Source: Parabacteroides sp. PH5-46
GTDB lineage: Bacteria; Bacteroidota; Bacteroidia; Bacteroidales; Tannerellaceae
Assembly: GCF_029892785.1 (NCBI RefSeq)
Contig: NZ_JARXXA010000014.1
Span: forward strand, 57,391 to 121,390
DNA: 64,000 bases
Direction of reading: 5' to 3'
Under the pieces are notes generated by a model. It made no database searches, was not told the DNA's origin, and saw only the letters and a list, made by a program, of their open reading frames with translations. Positions within the stretch are counted from its first letter, which is position 1, and every line of letters starts with the position of its first letter. Made by a program: the position numbers and the translations under genes. This document shows positions 18,736 through 28,974 of the stretch, one piece after another.

Positions 18736-19338
18736 TTATTCAGCAGCTTTTTCTTCTTTGTTCTCAGGAGCTTCTTCAGCAGCTGGAGCTTCAACTTCTG
18801 ATGCAGCTTCCACTTTTGGTGCTTCCTCTTCAACAGGTGCAGCAGCTTTTGGAGCTTTCTTTGCCTTTGGAGCTTCTTCTACTACAACAGCTTCAGTTGC
18901 CGGAGCATCTGTTGTTGCTTTTTTGCGCGAACGTCTTGTAGTCTTAGCTGCTTTCTTCTTGGTATCTTTCAACATGTTTTCGTTGTAGTCTACCAATTCA
19001 ATAAAGCACATAGCTGCATTATCACCCAAACGGTGTCCTGTCTTCAGAATACGGGTATAACCTCCCGGACGATCAGCAATCTTCTGTGATACTTCCTGGA
19101 AGAGTTCTGTTACGGCATGTTTGTTCTGCAAATAACTAAACACGATACGTCTTGAATGAGTTGTATCTTCTTTAGACTTCGTGATAATCGGTTCAATATA
19201 TTTGCGGAGAGCTTTAGCCTTTGCAGTCGTTGTAAAGATTCTCTTATGTTGGATTAAAGAAGAAGCCATATTCGCCAGCATCGCCTGACGGTGAGTGTTC
19301 GTACGACCTAAATGATTGAATTTCTTATTATGTCTCAT
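18736..19338 (-). CDS. rplQ: 50S ribosomal protein L17 with long acidic C-terminal tail
   Basis: 200 residues. The first about 120 are canonical L17 ([21 protein letters not shown], then [14 protein letters not shown] and [17 protein letters not shown]), placed at the subunit interface near the exit tunnel region. Residues about 125-200 are a low-complexity tail, first basic ([15 protein letters not shown]) then Ala/Glu/Pro-rich to the end. Tails are known in Bacteroidetes L17, but this one is long. Last gene of the superoperon, 8 bp after rpoA. Confidence 0.95.
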   Translation of the reverse strand: MRHNKKFNHLGRTNTHRQAMLANMASSLIQHKRIFTTTAKAKALRKYIEPIITKSKEDTTHSRRIVFSYLQNKHAVTELFQEVSQKIADRPGGYTRILKTGHRLGDNAAMCFIELVDYNENMLKDTKKKAAKTTRRSRKKATTDAPATEAVVVEEAPKAKKAPKAAAPVEEEAPKVEAASEVEAPAAEEAPENKEEKAAE

Positions 19339-19346
19339 CGCTTTAC

Positions 19347-20339
19347 TTACTCTTTATCTAATTTATATTTAGTGATATCCATACCGAAAGAAAGATTTAG
19401 GCTTTCAAGCAGTTCGTCAAGTTCGGTAAGTGATTTTTTTCCGAAGTTACGGAATTTCAACAAGTCATTCTTATTGAACTTAACCAACTCACCTAAAGTT
19501 TCAACGTCTGCAGCCTTCAAGCAATTAAGTGCGCGAACTGAAAGATCCATATCCGACAATTTACTCTTAAGTAGTTGTCGCATGTGAAGTACTTCTTCAT
19601 CAAATTCTTCATTACCATCGGAATCAACTGTCTCGATAGCAATTTTCTCGTCAGAGAATAACATAAAGTGATGAATTAGAATCTTTGCTGCTTCTTTTAA
19701 GGCATCTTTAGGATGGATAGAACCGTCTGTGGTTATTTCAATAATTAACTTTTCGTAGTCCGTCTTTTGCTCAACACGGAAATTTTCAATTGAATATTTA
19801 ACGTTACGTATCGGAGTATAGATAGAGTCAATAGCAATCACATGAACATCTGAACTTTGTTCTCTATTTTCATCCGCTGGAACGTATCCACGTCCCTTGT
19901 TTATTGTTAATTCAATCTGAAAACTTGCACTCGGATCTAAGCGGCAAATAACCAAATCAGGATTTAACACTTCAAATCCTGTTAGTTGTTTACCTATATC
20001 ACCAGCTTTGAACACTTCCGAACCCGAAACAGTAATACTTACTTTTTCATTCTCAATATCGTCAACTATATGTTTGAAGCAAACTTGTTTCAAATTCAAA
20101 ATGATGTTGGTTACATCTTCTAAAACGCCGGGTACCGTACCAAATTCATGATCTACTCCGTCGATTTTTATGGATGTAATAGCAAAACCTTCAAGTGACG
20201 ACAATAGAATACGGCGCAGGGCATTACCAATTGTAATCCCGTAACCGGGTTCCAACGGACGGAATTCAAACTTTCCGTAAAAATTGTCCGCTTCTAACAT
20301 TAATACTTTATCGGGTTTTTGAAATGCTAATATCGCCAT
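19347..20339 (-). CDS. rpoA: RNA polymerase alpha subunit
   Basis: 330 residues starting [16 protein letters not shown] at ATG 20339; the in-frame TTG at 20348 is not the usual start. The N-terminal domain has the assembly motif [24 protein letters not shown]... (read in two parts: [16 protein letters not shown] and [11 protein letters not shown]), and the C-terminal domain has helix-hairpin-helix residues in [18 protein letters not shown] and [16 protein letters not shown], which contact DNA and activators. It seeds polymerase assembly. Lies between rpsD and rplQ as in most bacteria. Confidence 0.97.
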   Translation of the reverse strand: MAILAFQKPDKVLMLEADNFYGKFEFRPLEPGYGITIGNALRRILLSSLEGFAITSIKIDGVDHEFGTVPGVLEDVTNIILNLKQVCFKHIVDDIENEKVSITVSGSEVFKAGDIGKQLTGFEVLNPDLVICRLDPSASFQIELTINKGRGYVPADENREQSSDVHVIAIDSIYTPIRNVKYSIENFRVEQKTDYEKLIIEITTDGSIHPKDALKEAAKILIHHFMLFSDEKIAIETVDSDGNEEFDEEVLHMRQLLKSKLSDMDLSVRALNCLKAADVETLGELVKFNKNDLLKFRNFGKKSLTELDELLESLNLSFGMDITKYKLDKE

Positions 20340-20351
20340 GGAAATCAATTA

Positions 20352-20957
20352 TTATTTAGAATACAATTCTACGATCAACTGCTCTTTAATATTTTCAGGA
20401 ATGTCAGCTCTCTCGGGCAAATGCAGTAATTTTCCACTTAATGAAGGCTGATCCCATTCAAGCCATGGATATTTGCTGTGATTGAAGCCTGCTAATGCTC
20501 CAGATACAACTTCCAAGGATTTGGATCTTTCTCTTACACCAATAACCTGTCCAGGTTTTACAGAATAAGAAGGAATATTTACAACTTTCCCATCAACTGT
20601 AATATGACGGTGAGAAACCAATTGACGAGCGGCTGCTCTGGTAGGAGCAATTCCTAAACGGAATACGATATTATCCAAACGTGCCTCGAGCAATTGTAGT
20701 AGAACTTCCCCTGTAATACCACGTGAACGAGCTGCTTTATCAAATAAGTTTCTAAATTGTTTCTCTAATACACCATATGTATATTTTGCTTTTTGCTTCT
20801 CGCGAAGCTGAATGCCATATTCTGACGTTTTTCTTTTTCTGGCATTACCATGCTGTCCGGGAGGATAATTCTTCTTAGAAAGAACTTTATCCGGTCCGAA
20901 AATAGCTTCGCCAAACTTACGGGCAATTTTTGTCTTAGGTCCAGTATATCTAGCCAT
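20352..20957 (-). CDS. rpsD: 30S ribosomal protein S4
   Basis: 201 residues. Recognised by [26 protein letters not shown] and the S4 RNA-binding domain [34 protein letters not shown]. Primary 16S rRNA binder; in other bacteria also an operon repressor, which is not testable here. No zinc-binding Cys cluster at the N-terminus, so the zinc-free form. The preceding gap of 120 bp to rpsK is among the longest in the operon. Confidence 0.96.
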   Translation of the reverse strand: MARYTGPKTKIARKFGEAIFGPDKVLSKKNYPPGQHGNARKRKTSEYGIQLREKQKAKYTYGVLEKQFRNLFDKAARSRGITGEVLLQLLEARLDNIVFRLGIAPTRAAARQLVSHRHITVDGKVVNIPSYSVKPGQVIGVRERSKSLEVVSGALAGFNHSKYPWLEWDQPSLSGKLLHLPERADIPENIKEQLIVELYSK

Positions 20958-21077
20958 TTTTTAATTATTTTAATTGTTCTGTTTGAATCTGAAGTTGAGC
21001 AGCCGCGATCACAGAGAGGGAAAGGTTAATATGTAATCTATTCTCAATTTCTGATCCAAAATCTAAGAATTAATTTG

Positions 21078-21467
21078 TTATACTCTTCTCTTTTTGGGAG
21101 GACGACATCCATTATGTGGTAATGGAGTAACGTCTACAATTTCAGTAACCTCAATACCAGCACCATGAATTGTTCTGATAGCAGACTCACGTCCGTTCCC
21201 TGGACCCTTCACATACACTTTCACCTTTCTCAAGCCCAAATCATACGCTACTTTAGCACAATCCTGAGCGGCCATCTGAGCGGCATAAGGAGTATTCTTT
21301 TTAGAACTTCTGAATCCCATCTTACCTGCCGAAGACCAGCTAATCACTTGACCTTCGCTATTAGCAAGAGATATGATAATGTTATTAAAAGAAGAATGGA
21401 TATGAGCTTGACCATAAGCGTCAACCTTCACGTTTCTCTTCTTAGCTGCGACTGATTTTTTTGCCAT
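21078..21467 (-). CDS. rpsK: 30S ribosomal protein S11
   Basis: 129 residues: [40 protein letters not shown] and the C-terminal [12 protein letters not shown] are diagnostic. It forms part of the 30S platform near the E site. Starts 11 bp after rpsM. Confidence 0.96.
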   Translation of the reverse strand: MAKKSVAAKKRNVKVDAYGQAHIHSSFNNIIISLANSEGQVISWSSAGKMGFRSSKKNTPYAAQMAAQDCAKVAYDLGLRKVKVYVKGPGNGRESAIRTIHGAGIEVTEIVDVTPLPHNGCRPPKKRRV

Positions 21468-21478
21468 ATTAACTCTTA

Positions 21479-21859
21479 TTATTTAGTAGCTTTCTTCTTA
21501 TTTGCAACTGTTTTCTTTCTTCCCTTACGAGTACGTGCATTGTTTTTAGTGCTTTGTCCTCTTAAAGGCAAACCAATACGGTGACGAATGCCCCGATAAC
21601 AACCAATATCCATCAAACGTTTGATGTTTAACTGTACTTCCGAACGAAGATCCCCTTCTACTTTATAATCTTCACCGATTATTTCACGAATCTTCGCTGC
21701 TTGGTCATCTGTCCAGTCTTTCACTTTAATATCGCGATCAATTCCCGCTTTTTCCAAGATAGAGTTTGCTGAACTACGACCAATCCCATAAATATAGGTC
21801 AGAGCAATTTCTCCTCTTTTATTCTGTGGCAAGTCAACGCCAACTATTCTTATAGCCAT
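21479..21859 (-). CDS. rpsM: 30S ribosomal protein S13
   Basis: 126 residues with [20 protein letters not shown], the helix-hairpin-helix [15 protein letters not shown], and the basic tail [17 protein letters not shown]. It bridges the 30S head and the 50S subunit and contacts P-site tRNA. Follows rpmJ as in standard alpha operons. Confidence 0.96.
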   Translation of the reverse strand: MAIRIVGVDLPQNKRGEIALTYIYGIGRSSANSILEKAGIDRDIKVKDWTDDQAAKIREIIGEDYKVEGDLRSEVQLNIKRLMDIGCYRGIRHRIGLPLRGQSTKNNARTRKGRKKTVANKKKATK

Positions 21860-21896
21860 AATTACCTACTATTGATTAATTTACAAAAATAATAAA

Positions 21897-22013
21897 TTAT
21901 CCCTGACGTTGTTTGAACTTCGGGTTTTTCTTGTTGATCACATATAAGCGTCCTTTTCTCCTTACTATTTTGCAATCAGGAGTACGCTTTTTTAAAGATG
22001 CTCTTACTTTCAT
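21897..22013 (-). CDS. rpmJ: 50S ribosomal protein L36, zinc-free form
   Basis: A 38-codon gene: [20 protein letters not shown] followed by [18 protein letters not shown] and TAA. The start (MKVRAS), end (KFKQRQG) and place between infA and rpsM identify L36. The usual Cys-x2-Cys-x12-Cys-x4-His zinc site has lost three of four ligands (only Cys14 remains), so this is a C-minus L36 that cannot hold zinc in the usual way. Confidence 0.95.
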   Translation of the reverse strand: MKVRASLKKRTPDCKIVRRKGRLYVINKKNPKFKQRQG

Positions 22014-22025
22014 ATCTTGTTATTT

Positions 22026-22244
22026 TTATTTATATCTAAAAGCAATTCTACCTTTCGATAGATCATATGGAGACATCTCTACTCTTACCTTATCGCCTGG
22101 GAGAATTTTAATATAATGCATTCGCATCTTTCCCGAGATATGAGCAGTGATTTCATGCCCATTCTCTAATTCTACCCGAAACATTGCGTTAGATAATGCT
22201 TCGACAATTACTCCATCTTGTTCTATTGCAGCCTGTTTAGCCAT
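22026..22244 (-). CDS. infA: Translation initiation factor IF-1
   Basis: 72 residues, the normal length. S1-like OB fold: [43 protein letters not shown] and [18 protein letters not shown] are nearly invariant in IF-1. It occupies the 30S A site during initiation. Lies between map and rpmJ. Confidence 0.97.
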   Translation of the reverse strand: MAKQAAIEQDGVIVEALSNAMFRVELENGHEITAHISGKMRMHYIKILPGDKVRVEMSPYDLSKGRIAFRYK

Positions 22245-22253
22245 ATATACTAC

Positions 22254-23039
22254 TTAAATTACGTTATTTCCAAGAACTTCTTCTAAAAACTCAAAAGATG
22301 ATAAAATCTGAGGCCCTTCCGAACAAATGGCAATGCAATGTTCAAAATGTGCAGAACATTTCCGGTCTTTCGTACGAACAGTCCAACCATCTTGTTCAAA
22401 TGCTACATTTTTACTTCCCATATTGATCATTGGTTCAATACAAATACACATTCCTTTACGTAATAACGGCCCATGTCCACGACGTCCATAATTCGGAACC
22501 TCCGGTTCTTCATGCATTTTTCGTCCTATACCATGACCAACTAATTCTCGCACGACAGAATAGCCATTTGATTCGCAATAAGTTTGAATAGCATTACTGA
22601 TATCTCCGATCCTCTTGCCTTCTACAGCTTGTTGGATACCTAAATAAAGAGATTCTTTTGTTATCTTCAGTAATTTTTTCACCTCTGGTTCAACCTCACC
22701 AACACAGAAGGTATATGCGGAATCTCCAACAAAACCATTCAATACTGTGCCACAATCAACAGAAACAATATCACCTTCCTTCAAAACAACCTTTGACGAA
22801 GGAATTCCATGCACTACCTGCTCATTTACAGAAGTACATAAAGAATTCGGAAAACCATTATAGCCTAAAAAAGCTGGATAAGCCCCATTATCCCTGATAA
22901 ATTCCTCCGCTATTTTATCCAGTTGAAGTGTAGTAATCCCTGGTTTAATATGTTTAGCCAGTTCTGCCTGCGTTCTGCCAACCAGTTGGTTGGCTAAACG
23001 CATCAGTTCTATCTCTTCATCTGTCTTTAGATATATCAT
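22254..23039 (-). CDS. map: Methionine aminopeptidase type I
   Basis: 261 residues. It removes the initiator Met from new proteins. The pita-bread fold metal ligands are visible: Asp in VSVDCGTVLNGFVGDSAY (two Asp), His in LVGHGIGRKMHEEP, and Glu in CICIEPMI and near the end in FEHCIAI. No N-terminal extension. Two bases separate it from secY upstream. Confidence 0.96.
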   Translation of the reverse strand: MIYLKTDEEIELMRLANQLVGRTQAELAKHIKPGITTLQLDKIAEEFIRDNGAYPAFLGYNGFPNSLCTSVNEQVVHGIPSSKVVLKEGDIVSVDCGTVLNGFVGDSAYTFCVGEVEPEVKKLLKITKESLYLGIQQAVEGKRIGDISNAIQTYCESNGYSVVRELVGHGIGRKMHEEPEVPNYGRRGHGPLLRKGMCICIEPMINMGSKNVAFEQDGWTVRTKDRKCSAHFEHCIAICSEGPQILSSFEFLEEVLGNNVI

Positions 23040-23041
23040 TC

Positions 23042-24382
23042 TTAATAAGCGGCTACTGAGCCTGAACGTCCTTTAATTCTTCCTGATTTCAATAATCCGT
23101 CATAATGACGCATCAACAAATGACTTTCTACTTGCTGCAATGTATCCAATACAACACCTACCAAAATCAACAAGGAAGTTCCACCAAAAAACTGTGAAAA
23201 TTCCATGCTGACACCTGCAATTCTTGCAAAAGCAGGCATAATAGCAACCAAAGCAAGGAAAAATGCTCCGGGAAGAGTTATGCGATCCATTATTGCATCT
23301 AAATAATCTTTAGTAGCTTTTCCAGGTTTCACCCCTGGAATGAATCCATTATTTCTCTTCAAATCATCAGCCATTTGTGTAGGATTAATAGTTATAGCTG
23401 TATAGAAATAAGTGAACAGTATAATTAACACTGCAAAAACGAAATTATACCAAAAACCCGTATTATCCATAAATGCAGCCCAAAAATTACTTGTATTTCC
23501 TGTATTAGAAAATCCAACAATAGAGATTGGAATGAACATAATAGCTTGAGCAAAGATGATAGGCATCACATTTGCAGCATTCACTTTTAAAGGTATATAT
23601 TGCCGCGCACCGCCATATTGCTTATTACCAACAATTCTCTTTGCATATTGCACAGGCACTTTACGAGTTCCTTGCACCAACAAAATAGCGCCAGCTATAA
23701 CAAGTAACAATACTAACATCTCAAACAAGAACATTACCAATCCCCCGGTTTTTTCACTTGTTCTAGAAATAAATTCCTGGAACAAAGAATGTGGAAGTCT
23801 CGCAATAATTCCCACTAAAATAATGAAAGAGATACCATTACCAATACCTTTATCTGTTATCCTTTCTCCTAACCATAGAACGAACATACTCCCAGCCGCC
23901 AAAATGATAGTCGACGATAGAGTAAACCATAGACCGGAAGGCATTGCTGCCCCAACAGCTCTAAGTTGTACATTCAGGTTTACAAGATATGTCGGACCTT
24001 GTAATAATAAAATAGCAACAGTTAGATAGCGTGTCCACTGATTAATTTTGCGACGTCCACTTTCACCTTCACGCTGCAATTTTTGAAACGAAGGGATTGC
24101 TATTGCCAACAATTGCATCACAATAGATGCAGAAATATATGGCATAATCCCCAACGCAAAAATAGAGGCATTGGAAAATGCACCTCCAGCAAACATATCT
24201 AACAAAGCGAGCAACCCACCTCTTGTTTGTTCATGTAATGCGGTCAACGATTTAGGGTCAATACCCGGAAGAACGACATACGTTCCGAACCGGTAAATAC
24301 CCACTAAAACTAATGTGGTTATAATCCGATTCCGTAGATCCTCAATCTTCCAGATATTTTTTATTGTTTCAATTGCTCTCAT
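23042..24382 (-). CDS. secY: Preprotein translocase channel subunit SecY
   Basis: 446 residues with ten predicted membrane helices, starting IKNIWKIEDLRNRIITTL and containing the SecY signatures GGAFSNASIFALGIMPYISASI and LQREGESGRRKINQWTRYLT. The loop before TM10 has GFIPGVKPG. It forms the protein-conducting channel with SecE and SecG, which are encoded elsewhere. Located between rplO and map, as in typical spc operons. Confidence 0.97.
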   Translation of the reverse strand: MRAIETIKNIWKIEDLRNRIITTLVLVGIYRFGTYVVLPGIDPKSLTALHEQTRGGLLALLDMFAGGAFSNASIFALGIMPYISASIVMQLLAIAIPSFQKLQREGESGRRKINQWTRYLTVAILLLQGPTYLVNLNVQLRAVGAAMPSGLWFTLSSTIILAAGSMFVLWLGERITDKGIGNGISFIILVGIIARLPHSLFQEFISRTSEKTGGLVMFLFEMLVLLLVIAGAILLVQGTRKVPVQYAKRIVGNKQYGGARQYIPLKVNAANVMPIIFAQAIMFIPISIVGFSNTGNTSNFWAAFMDNTGFWYNFVFAVLIILFTYFYTAITINPTQMADDLKRNNGFIPGVKPGKATKDYLDAIMDRITLPGAFFLALVAIMPAFARIAGVSMEFSQFFGGTSLLILVGVVLDTLQQVESHLLMRHYDGLLKSGRIKGRSGSVAAY

Positions 24383-24385
24383 AAC

Positions 24386-24832
24386 TTAGAGTTTAACGGC
24401 TGTTCCACCCACAGCCTGAATAGCGGCCTCAGCACTTTTAGAGAAAGCATGAGCTTCAACTTCTAATTTCGCTGTCAGGTTTCCATTACCAAGAATTTTA
24501 ACTAACTGTGAGGCAGAAATAAATCCAGCTTTCATCAACTCTGCAATTCCAATCTTTGTCATTTTTTGACTATCCGCCAAATCTTGCAATACAGCAATGT
24601 TAATAGCCTTATATTCTACTCGGTTAATATTTTTGAAACCAAATTTCGGCAAACGTCTTTGTATTGGCATCTGACCTCCTTCAAAACCAATCTTCTTTGA
24701 ATAACCTGATCTGGATTTGGCTCCTTTATGACCTCTTGTAGAGGTACCGCCTAATCCTGAACCTGGTCCACGTCCAATTCTTTTTCTGGTTTTAACAGAT
24801 CCTTCTGCCGGTTTTAAATTAGATAAATTCAT
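24386..24832 (-). CDS. rplO: 50S ribosomal protein L15
   Basis: 148 residues: MNLSNLKPAEGSVKTRKRIGRG start, Gly-rich GRGPGSGLGGTSTRGHKGAKSR and EGGQMPIQRRLPKFGF are characteristic. A late assembly protein of the large subunit. Three bases separate it from secY. Confidence 0.96.
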   Translation of the reverse strand: MNLSNLKPAEGSVKTRKRIGRGPGSGLGGTSTRGHKGAKSRSGYSKKIGFEGGQMPIQRRLPKFGFKNINRVEYKAINIAVLQDLADSQKMTKIGIAELMKAGFISASQLVKILGNGNLTAKLEVEAHAFSKSAEAAIQAVGGTAVKL

Positions 24833-24856
24833 ATCGTATATTCTTTAAACCAATTA

Positions 24857-25033
24857 TTACTTTTCTACAGAAACTAAATGTTTCACTTTTTCAACCATTC
24901 CTAAAATGGCCGGAGTAGCTTCATGTTCTACTACGCGGTTCATTTTCTTCAGACCTAGCGCATCAAGTGTTCTCTTTTGGTCCTTCGGGCATTTAATTCT
25001 GCTCCTAACTTGTTTAATTTTTATAGTCGCCAT
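24857..25033 (-). CDS. rpmD: 50S ribosomal protein L30
   Basis: A 58-codon gene read as MATIKIKQVRSRIKCPKDQK... with LDALGLKKMNRVVEHEATP and a C-terminal VKHLVSVEK. Size, sequence (I-K-V-x-S-x-I near the start, GL-KM-R-V centre) and position between rpsE and rplO identify L30. Stop TAA at 24857-24859. Confidence 0.95.
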   Translation of the reverse strand: MATIKIKQVRSRIKCPKDQKRTLDALGLKKMNRVVEHEATPAILGMVEKVKHLVSVEK

Positions 25034-25050
25034 AATAAATCCTCCTTTTT

Positions 25051-25569
25051 TTAACCATTAAACACTTTTTCCACAGACACGCCTCTGTTTTGAGCTACAG
25101 TGAATGGGCTTCTTAATTCATTAAGGGCTTCGATTGTCGCTTTTACCAAGTTATGAGGGTTCGAAGAACCTTTCGATTTTGCTAAAACGTCAGTAATACC
25201 CACACTTTCAAGAACAGCACGCATAGCACCTCCGGCTTTAACCCCTGTACCATGAGTAGCTGGTCTAAGAAGAACTTGTGCTCCACCAAATTTGGCAATT
25301 TGCTCATGGGGTATCGTTCCTTTATGAACAGGTACTTTAATCAAATTTTTCTTTGCAGCTTCTACACCTTTAGCGATAGCTGTTGTTACCTCACCGGCCT
25401 TACCTAAGCCCCAACCAACAATACCATCTTCGTTTCCTACTACAACAATAGCAGCAAAACTAAATGTACGTCCTCCTTTTGTAACTTTGGTTACACGGTT
25501 TATTGCAACTAATCTATCCTTCAACTCTAAGTCGTTGGTCGATTTAACTCTATTATTAACTCCTGCCAT
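25051..25569 (-). CDS. rpsE: 30S ribosomal protein S5
   Basis: 172 residues from ATG 25569 ([20 protein letters not shown]). A second ATG six bases earlier overlaps the rplR stop (TAATG) and could also be used. Motifs: [30 protein letters not shown] and [17 protein letters not shown]5 helps decoding accuracy and mRNA unwinding. Confidence 0.96.
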   Translation of the reverse strand: MAGVNNRVKSTNDLELKDRLVAINRVTKVTKGGRTFSFAAIVVVGNEDGIVGWGLGKAGEVTTAIAKGVEAAKKNLIKVPVHKGTIPHEQIAKFGGAQVLLRPATHGTGVKAGGAMRAVLESVGITDVLAKSKGSSNPHNLVKATIEALNELRSPFTVAQNRGVSVEKVFNG

Positions 25570-25574
25570 CTTCA

Positions 25575-25919
25575 TTAAAATTTAAGGCCGCCGTTACGCG
25601 CAGCATCTGCCAATTCTTTAATTCTACCATGATACAGGTAACCATTACGATCGAAAACAACTGCCTGGATGCCTGCTTCCTGGGCATTCTTTGCAATTTG
25701 TTCACCAACTTTCGCTGCTATTTCTTTTTTAGGAGCTTTATCTTCCAGTTTTAAAGAAGAAGCGGTGGCCAAAGTCTTACCTGTTGTATCATCTATAAGT
25801 TGTGCATAGATTTGTTTATTACTTCTAAACACAGTAAGGCGTGGACGTTCTGGTGTACCGGATACTTTCGAACGTATGCCTTGTTTTATCTTTAATCTTC
25901 TTTCTATTTTCGTTGTCAT
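25575..25919 (-). CDS. rplR: 50S ribosomal protein L18
   Basis: 114 residues with [36 protein letters not shown] and the end [21 protein letters not shown]. Binds 5S rRNA together with L5 and L25. Gap of 22 bp to rplF. Confidence 0.96.
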   Translation of the reverse strand: MTTKIERRLKIKQGIRSKVSGTPERPRLTVFRSNKQIYAQLIDDTTGKTLATASSLKLEDKAPKKEIAAKVGEQIAKNAQEAGIQAVVFDRNGYLYHGRIKELADAARNGGLKF

Positions 25920-25941
25920 GATAATTTCAGTTTACGTACAA

Positions 25942-26493
25942 TTACTTACCAGCTGATTTACCAGACTTTCTGCGAATAGTTTCGCCAACAAACTTAATAC
26001 CTTTACCTTTATAAGGCTCTGGCATCCTGAATGAGCGTATTTTAGCACAAATCTGACCTATCAATTGTTTATCAGCTGATTCCAAAATAATAAGAGGATT
26101 CTTATTCCTTTCAGTCTTCGTTTCTACTGTAATCTCTTTCGGCAATTGGAAAAAGATATTATGAGTATATCCTAAAGAAAGATCTAGCAACTGACCTGTA
26201 TTTGACACACGATAACCAACACCAACTAATTCTAGCTCTTTTCTATAACCAGTAGACACACCTATTACCATGTTATTGATAAGAGAGCGATATAAACCAT
26301 GCATTGCACGATGTTTTTTTTCGTCTGTCGGTCTTGTCAGTTCAAGAATACCATCTTCTATTGAAATTTTAATATCTGGATTAATGTTTTGAGTTAGTTC
26401 GCCTTTAGGGCCTTTCACCGTAACTACATTATCCTTTACAGTAACTGTTACACCGGCAGGTATTTCTATGGGTAATTTTCCTATTCTTGACAT
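25942..26493 (-). CDS. rplF: 50S ribosomal protein L6
   Basis: 183 residues: start MSRIGKLPIEIPAGVTV, centre NNMVIGVSTGYRKELELVGVGYR and C-terminal PEPYKGKGIKFVGETIRRK... with conserved Gly-Lys-Gly. Two-domain protein near the sarcin-ricin loop and factor-binding site. Confidence 0.96.
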   Translation of the reverse strand: MSRIGKLPIEIPAGVTVTVKDNVVTVKGPKGELTQNINPDIKISIEDGILELTRPTDEKKHRAMHGLYRSLINNMVIGVSTGYRKELELVGVGYRVSNTGQLLDLSLGYTHNIFFQLPKEITVETKTERNKNPLIILESADKQLIGQICAKIRSFRMPEPYKGKGIKFVGETIRRKSGKSAGK

Positions 26494-26512
26494 TCTGTTT
26501 TCCTCCTAAAAA

Positions 26513-26908
26513 TTAATACACATAACATAATACCTCACCACCAATCTTTAATTCGCGGGCTTCTTTGTCAGTCATTACACCTTTAGAAGTAGAAAGGACA
26601 GCAATACCCAAACCGTTTAATACTCTTGGCATATCTTTATAGCCAACGTATCTACGTAAACCAGGACTTGAAACTCTTTCCAGTTTCTTGATTGCATTCA
26701 CTTTATTTACCAAGTCATACTTCAAGGCAATTTTAATTGTACCTTGAGGACCATCATCTACAAACTTAAAGTTAAGAATGTAGCCTTTGTCGAAAAGGAT
26801 CTTTGTGATCTCTTTCTTTAAATTTGACGCGGGCACGTCAACTACTCTGTGCTTCGCTTTAATCGCATTACGCAATCTTGTCAAATAATCTGCTATAGGA
26901 TCTGTCAT
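26513..26908 (-). CDS. rpsH: 30S ribosomal protein S8
   Basis: 131 residues: MTDPIADYLTRLRNAIKAKH and the C-terminal LNGLGIAVLSTSKGVMTDKEA are the classic S8 blocks. Central-domain 16S binder; in enterobacteria it represses the spc operon. Gap of 54 bp to rpsN. Confidence 0.96.
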   Translation of the reverse strand: MTDPIADYLTRLRNAIKAKHRVVDVPASNLKKEITKILFDKGYILNFKFVDDGPQGTIKIALKYDLVNKVNAIKKLERVSSPGLRRYVGYKDMPRVLNGLGIAVLSTSKGVMTDKEARELKIGGEVLCYVY

Positions 26909-26962
26909 ATATAAATAATTAAATTGATCCCGGCTTTCGGGACAATATTTAACAATAAAATC

Positions 26963-27232
26963 TTACCAACTTGCTTTTTTAACACCCGGTATTAATCCAT
27001 TAGATGCCATTTCACGCAGTTGAATACGAGAAATGCCGAATTGGCGTACATAGCCTTTCGGACGTCCGGTAATTTTGCAACGATTGTGCAAGCGTACCGG
27101 AGAAGCATTCTTTGGTAAAGCCTGCAAAGCTTCATAATTACCTTCTGCTTTGAATTTTGCTCTCTTCTCAGCATACTTAGCAACCAGCTTCGCCCTTTTT
27201 ACCTCACGGGCTTTCATTGATTCCTTCGCCAT
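26963..27232 (-). CDS. rpsN: 30S ribosomal protein S14, zinc-free long form
   Basis: 89 residues, the long form: [40 protein letters not shown] and the terminal [12 protein letters not shown]. It has a single Cys and lacks the CxxC pairs of the zinc form. Placed between rplE and rpsH. Confidence 0.96.
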   Translation of the reverse strand: MAKESMKAREVKRAKLVAKYAEKRAKFKAEGNYEALQALPKNASPVRLHNRCKITGRPKGYVRQFGISRIQLREMASNGLIPGVKKASW

Positions 27233-27238
27233 AAATGT

Positions 27239-27796
27239 TTAATCTTTTTTAATATTCTTAAAAGGTAAACCAAATTCTCTCAATAAAGCATACCCTTCTT
27301 CGTCTGTTTTCGCAGAGGTCACAAAGGTAATATTCATTCCCAATATTTTAACAATATTATCAATATTAATTTCCGGGAAGATTATTTGTTCCTGTACACC
27401 GAGAGTATAATTTCCTCTACCATCCAGTTTACTTTCAATACCTTTAAAGTCACGAATACGCGGAAGAGCTATACGTACTAATCTTTCCAAAAATTCATAC
27501 ATTTGCTCACGACGCAATGTTACCATTACACCGATCGGCATTTTTTTACGTAACTTAAAGTTTGAAATATCTTTCTTAGATACAGTTGCAACTGCTTTTT
27601 GTCCGGTAATAGCTGTCAGTTCTGTAATCGCAACATCTATGATTTTTTTATCTGCTGTTGCCGTACCTAACCCTTGATTGATAACAATCTTTTTCAAAAC
27701 AGGAACCTGCATGACAGATTTATACCCAAATTCTTTTGTTAAAGCAGGAACGATTCTTTCCTTGTACTCTTTCTTAAGATTGGCTGTATTGCTCAT
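27239..27796 (-). CDS. rplE: 50S ribosomal protein L5
   Basis: 185 residues from ATG 27796, whose A overlaps the rplX TGA (TGATG); a GTG codon just upstream is not needed. Motifs: [34 protein letters not shown] and [21 protein letters not shown]. Binds 5S rRNA and P-site tRNA. Confidence 0.96.
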   Translation of the reverse strand: MSNTANLKKEYKERIVPALTKEFGYKSVMQVPVLKKIVINQGLGTATADKKIIDVAITELTAITGQKAVATVSKKDISNFKLRKKMPIGVMVTLRREQMYEFLERLVRIALPRIRDFKGIESKLDGRGNYTLGVQEQIIFPEINIDNIVKILGMNITFVTSAKTDEEGYALLREFGLPFKNIKKD

Positions 27797-28116
27797 CACT
27801 TCATTTCCTCCCCTGACTTTTTAGAGTAACGTACTAAAACTCCTTTCTCATTTAATTTCCGTCCCACACGTGTAGGTTTTCCTGATTTAGGGTCTACAAC
27901 ATTCAAGTTGGAAATGTGAACCGGCGCTTCTTTTTTCTCAATCCCTCCCTGAGGGTTTTTAGCACTTGGCTTGGCGTGCTTAGACACCATATTAACACCT
28001 TCGACAATGGCGCGCTTTTCTTTTACAAGCACTTCGAGGACACGACCTGTTTTACCTCTGTCTTCTCCGGTATTAACAAATACTATATCGCCTTTTTTGA
28101 TATGTAATTTATTCAT
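27796..28116 (-). CDS. rplX: 50S ribosomal protein L24
   Basis: 106 residues starting [24 protein letters not shown], a KOW motif, with [21 protein letters not shown] and a PTRVGRKL end. An assembly initiator near the polypeptide exit. Translationally coupled to rplE through TGATG. Confidence 0.95.
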   Translation of the reverse strand: MNKLHIKKGDIVFVNTGEDRGKTGRVLEVLVKEKRAIVEGVNMVSKHAKPSAKNPQGGIEKKEAPVHISNLNVVDPKSGKPTRVGRKLNEKGVLVRYSKKSGEEMK

Positions 28117-28134
28117 TACCTTACGTTTTACAAA

Positions 28135-28500
28135 TTAAAGCACTTCAGGTGCAAGTGATACGATTTTCATGTTCGTCGCACGAAGCTCTCTGGCTACTGG
28201 TCCAAAAATACGGCTACCGCGAATTTCACCGGATGCATTCAACAATACACATGCATTATCGTCAAAACGAATATATGAACCATCCTGACGGCGAATCTCC
28301 TTTTTTGTGCGAACAATAATAGCTCTTGAAACAGCACCTTTTTTTACATCACTTGAAGGGATTACACTTTTAACTGCAACCACAATCACATCACCAACAG
28401 TAGCATAGCGCTTTCTTGTTCCACCCAATACGCGGATACACAATGCTTCTTTAGCACCACTGTTATCGGCAACTATTAATCTTGATTCTTGCTGTATCAT
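28135..28500 (-). CDS. rplN: 50S ribosomal protein L14
   Basis: 121 residues: [40 protein letters not shown] and the C-terminal IVSLAPEVL are highly conserved in L14, which forms intersubunit bridges. One base separates it from rpsQ. Confidence 0.96.
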   Translation of the reverse strand: MIQQESRLIVADNSGAKEALCIRVLGGTRKRYATVGDVIVVAVKSVIPSSDVKKGAVSRAIIVRTKKEIRRQDGSYIRFDDNACVLLNASGEIRGSRIFGPVARELRATNMKIVSLAPEVL

Positions 28501-28501
28501 A

Positions 28502-28768
28502 TTACTTAGCCCTTTCGATTATTTGAACAAGTCTCCATCTCTTTGTTTTACTCAAAGGACGAGTCTCCATAATTTTTACGGTATCACCGATATTACATTC
28601 ATTCTTTTCGTCGTGAGCATGAAACTTCTTTGTTTTATTCACGAACTTCCCGTAAATAGGGTGTTTTTCTTTCCACTTAACCGCAACTGTGATGCTTTTA
28701 TCCATCTTGTTGCTATAGACTACACCCGTTCTTTCTTTTCTCAATTTTCTTATTTCCATCAGGCTCAT
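28502..28768 (-). CDS. rpsQ: 30S ribosomal protein S17
   Basis: 88 residues: [39 protein letters not shown] and [18 protein letters not shown]. Primary 16S rRNA binder with an OB fold. Start MSLMEIRK; a second Met four codons on is possible. Confidence 0.96.
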   Translation of the reverse strand: MSLMEIRKLRKERTGVVYSNKMDKSITVAVKWKEKHPIYGKFVNKTKKFHAHDEKNECNIGDTVKIMETRPLSKTKRWRLVQIIERAK

Positions 28769-28771
28769 CGA

Positions 28772-28969
28772 TTATTTGTTGTTAAGTTCTCTTTGGCGTA
28801 ATTCTGTCAACATACGCGCAATTGTTCTGCGTGATTGTTTGATTTGCGCCGGATTATCCATCGGTGAAATACTATGATTGATAACCTTCTGTTCGAGAGA
28901 TGCCTTCTCTGCTTCAATTCTTTCAGTCAGCTCTTTCGTGCTTAATTCTCTAACTTCTGCAATCTTCAT
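28772..28969 (-). CDS. rpmC: 50S ribosomal protein L29
   Basis: 65 residues: MKIAEVRELSTKELTERIEA and PAQIKQSRRTIARMLTELRQRE form the two-helix L29 fold. It sits near the tunnel exit and helps dock trigger factor and SRP. Five bases after rplP. Confidence 0.96.
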   Translation of the reverse strand: MKIAEVRELSTKELTERIEAEKASLEQKVINHSISPMDNPAQIKQSRRTIARMLTELRQRELNNK

Positions 28970-28974
28970 AACAA

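Noticed and set aside
18701..18988. Plus-strand frames rich in Ala/Ser/Leu opposite the end of rplQ
   Set aside because: They are antisense products of the repetitive L17 tail codons.
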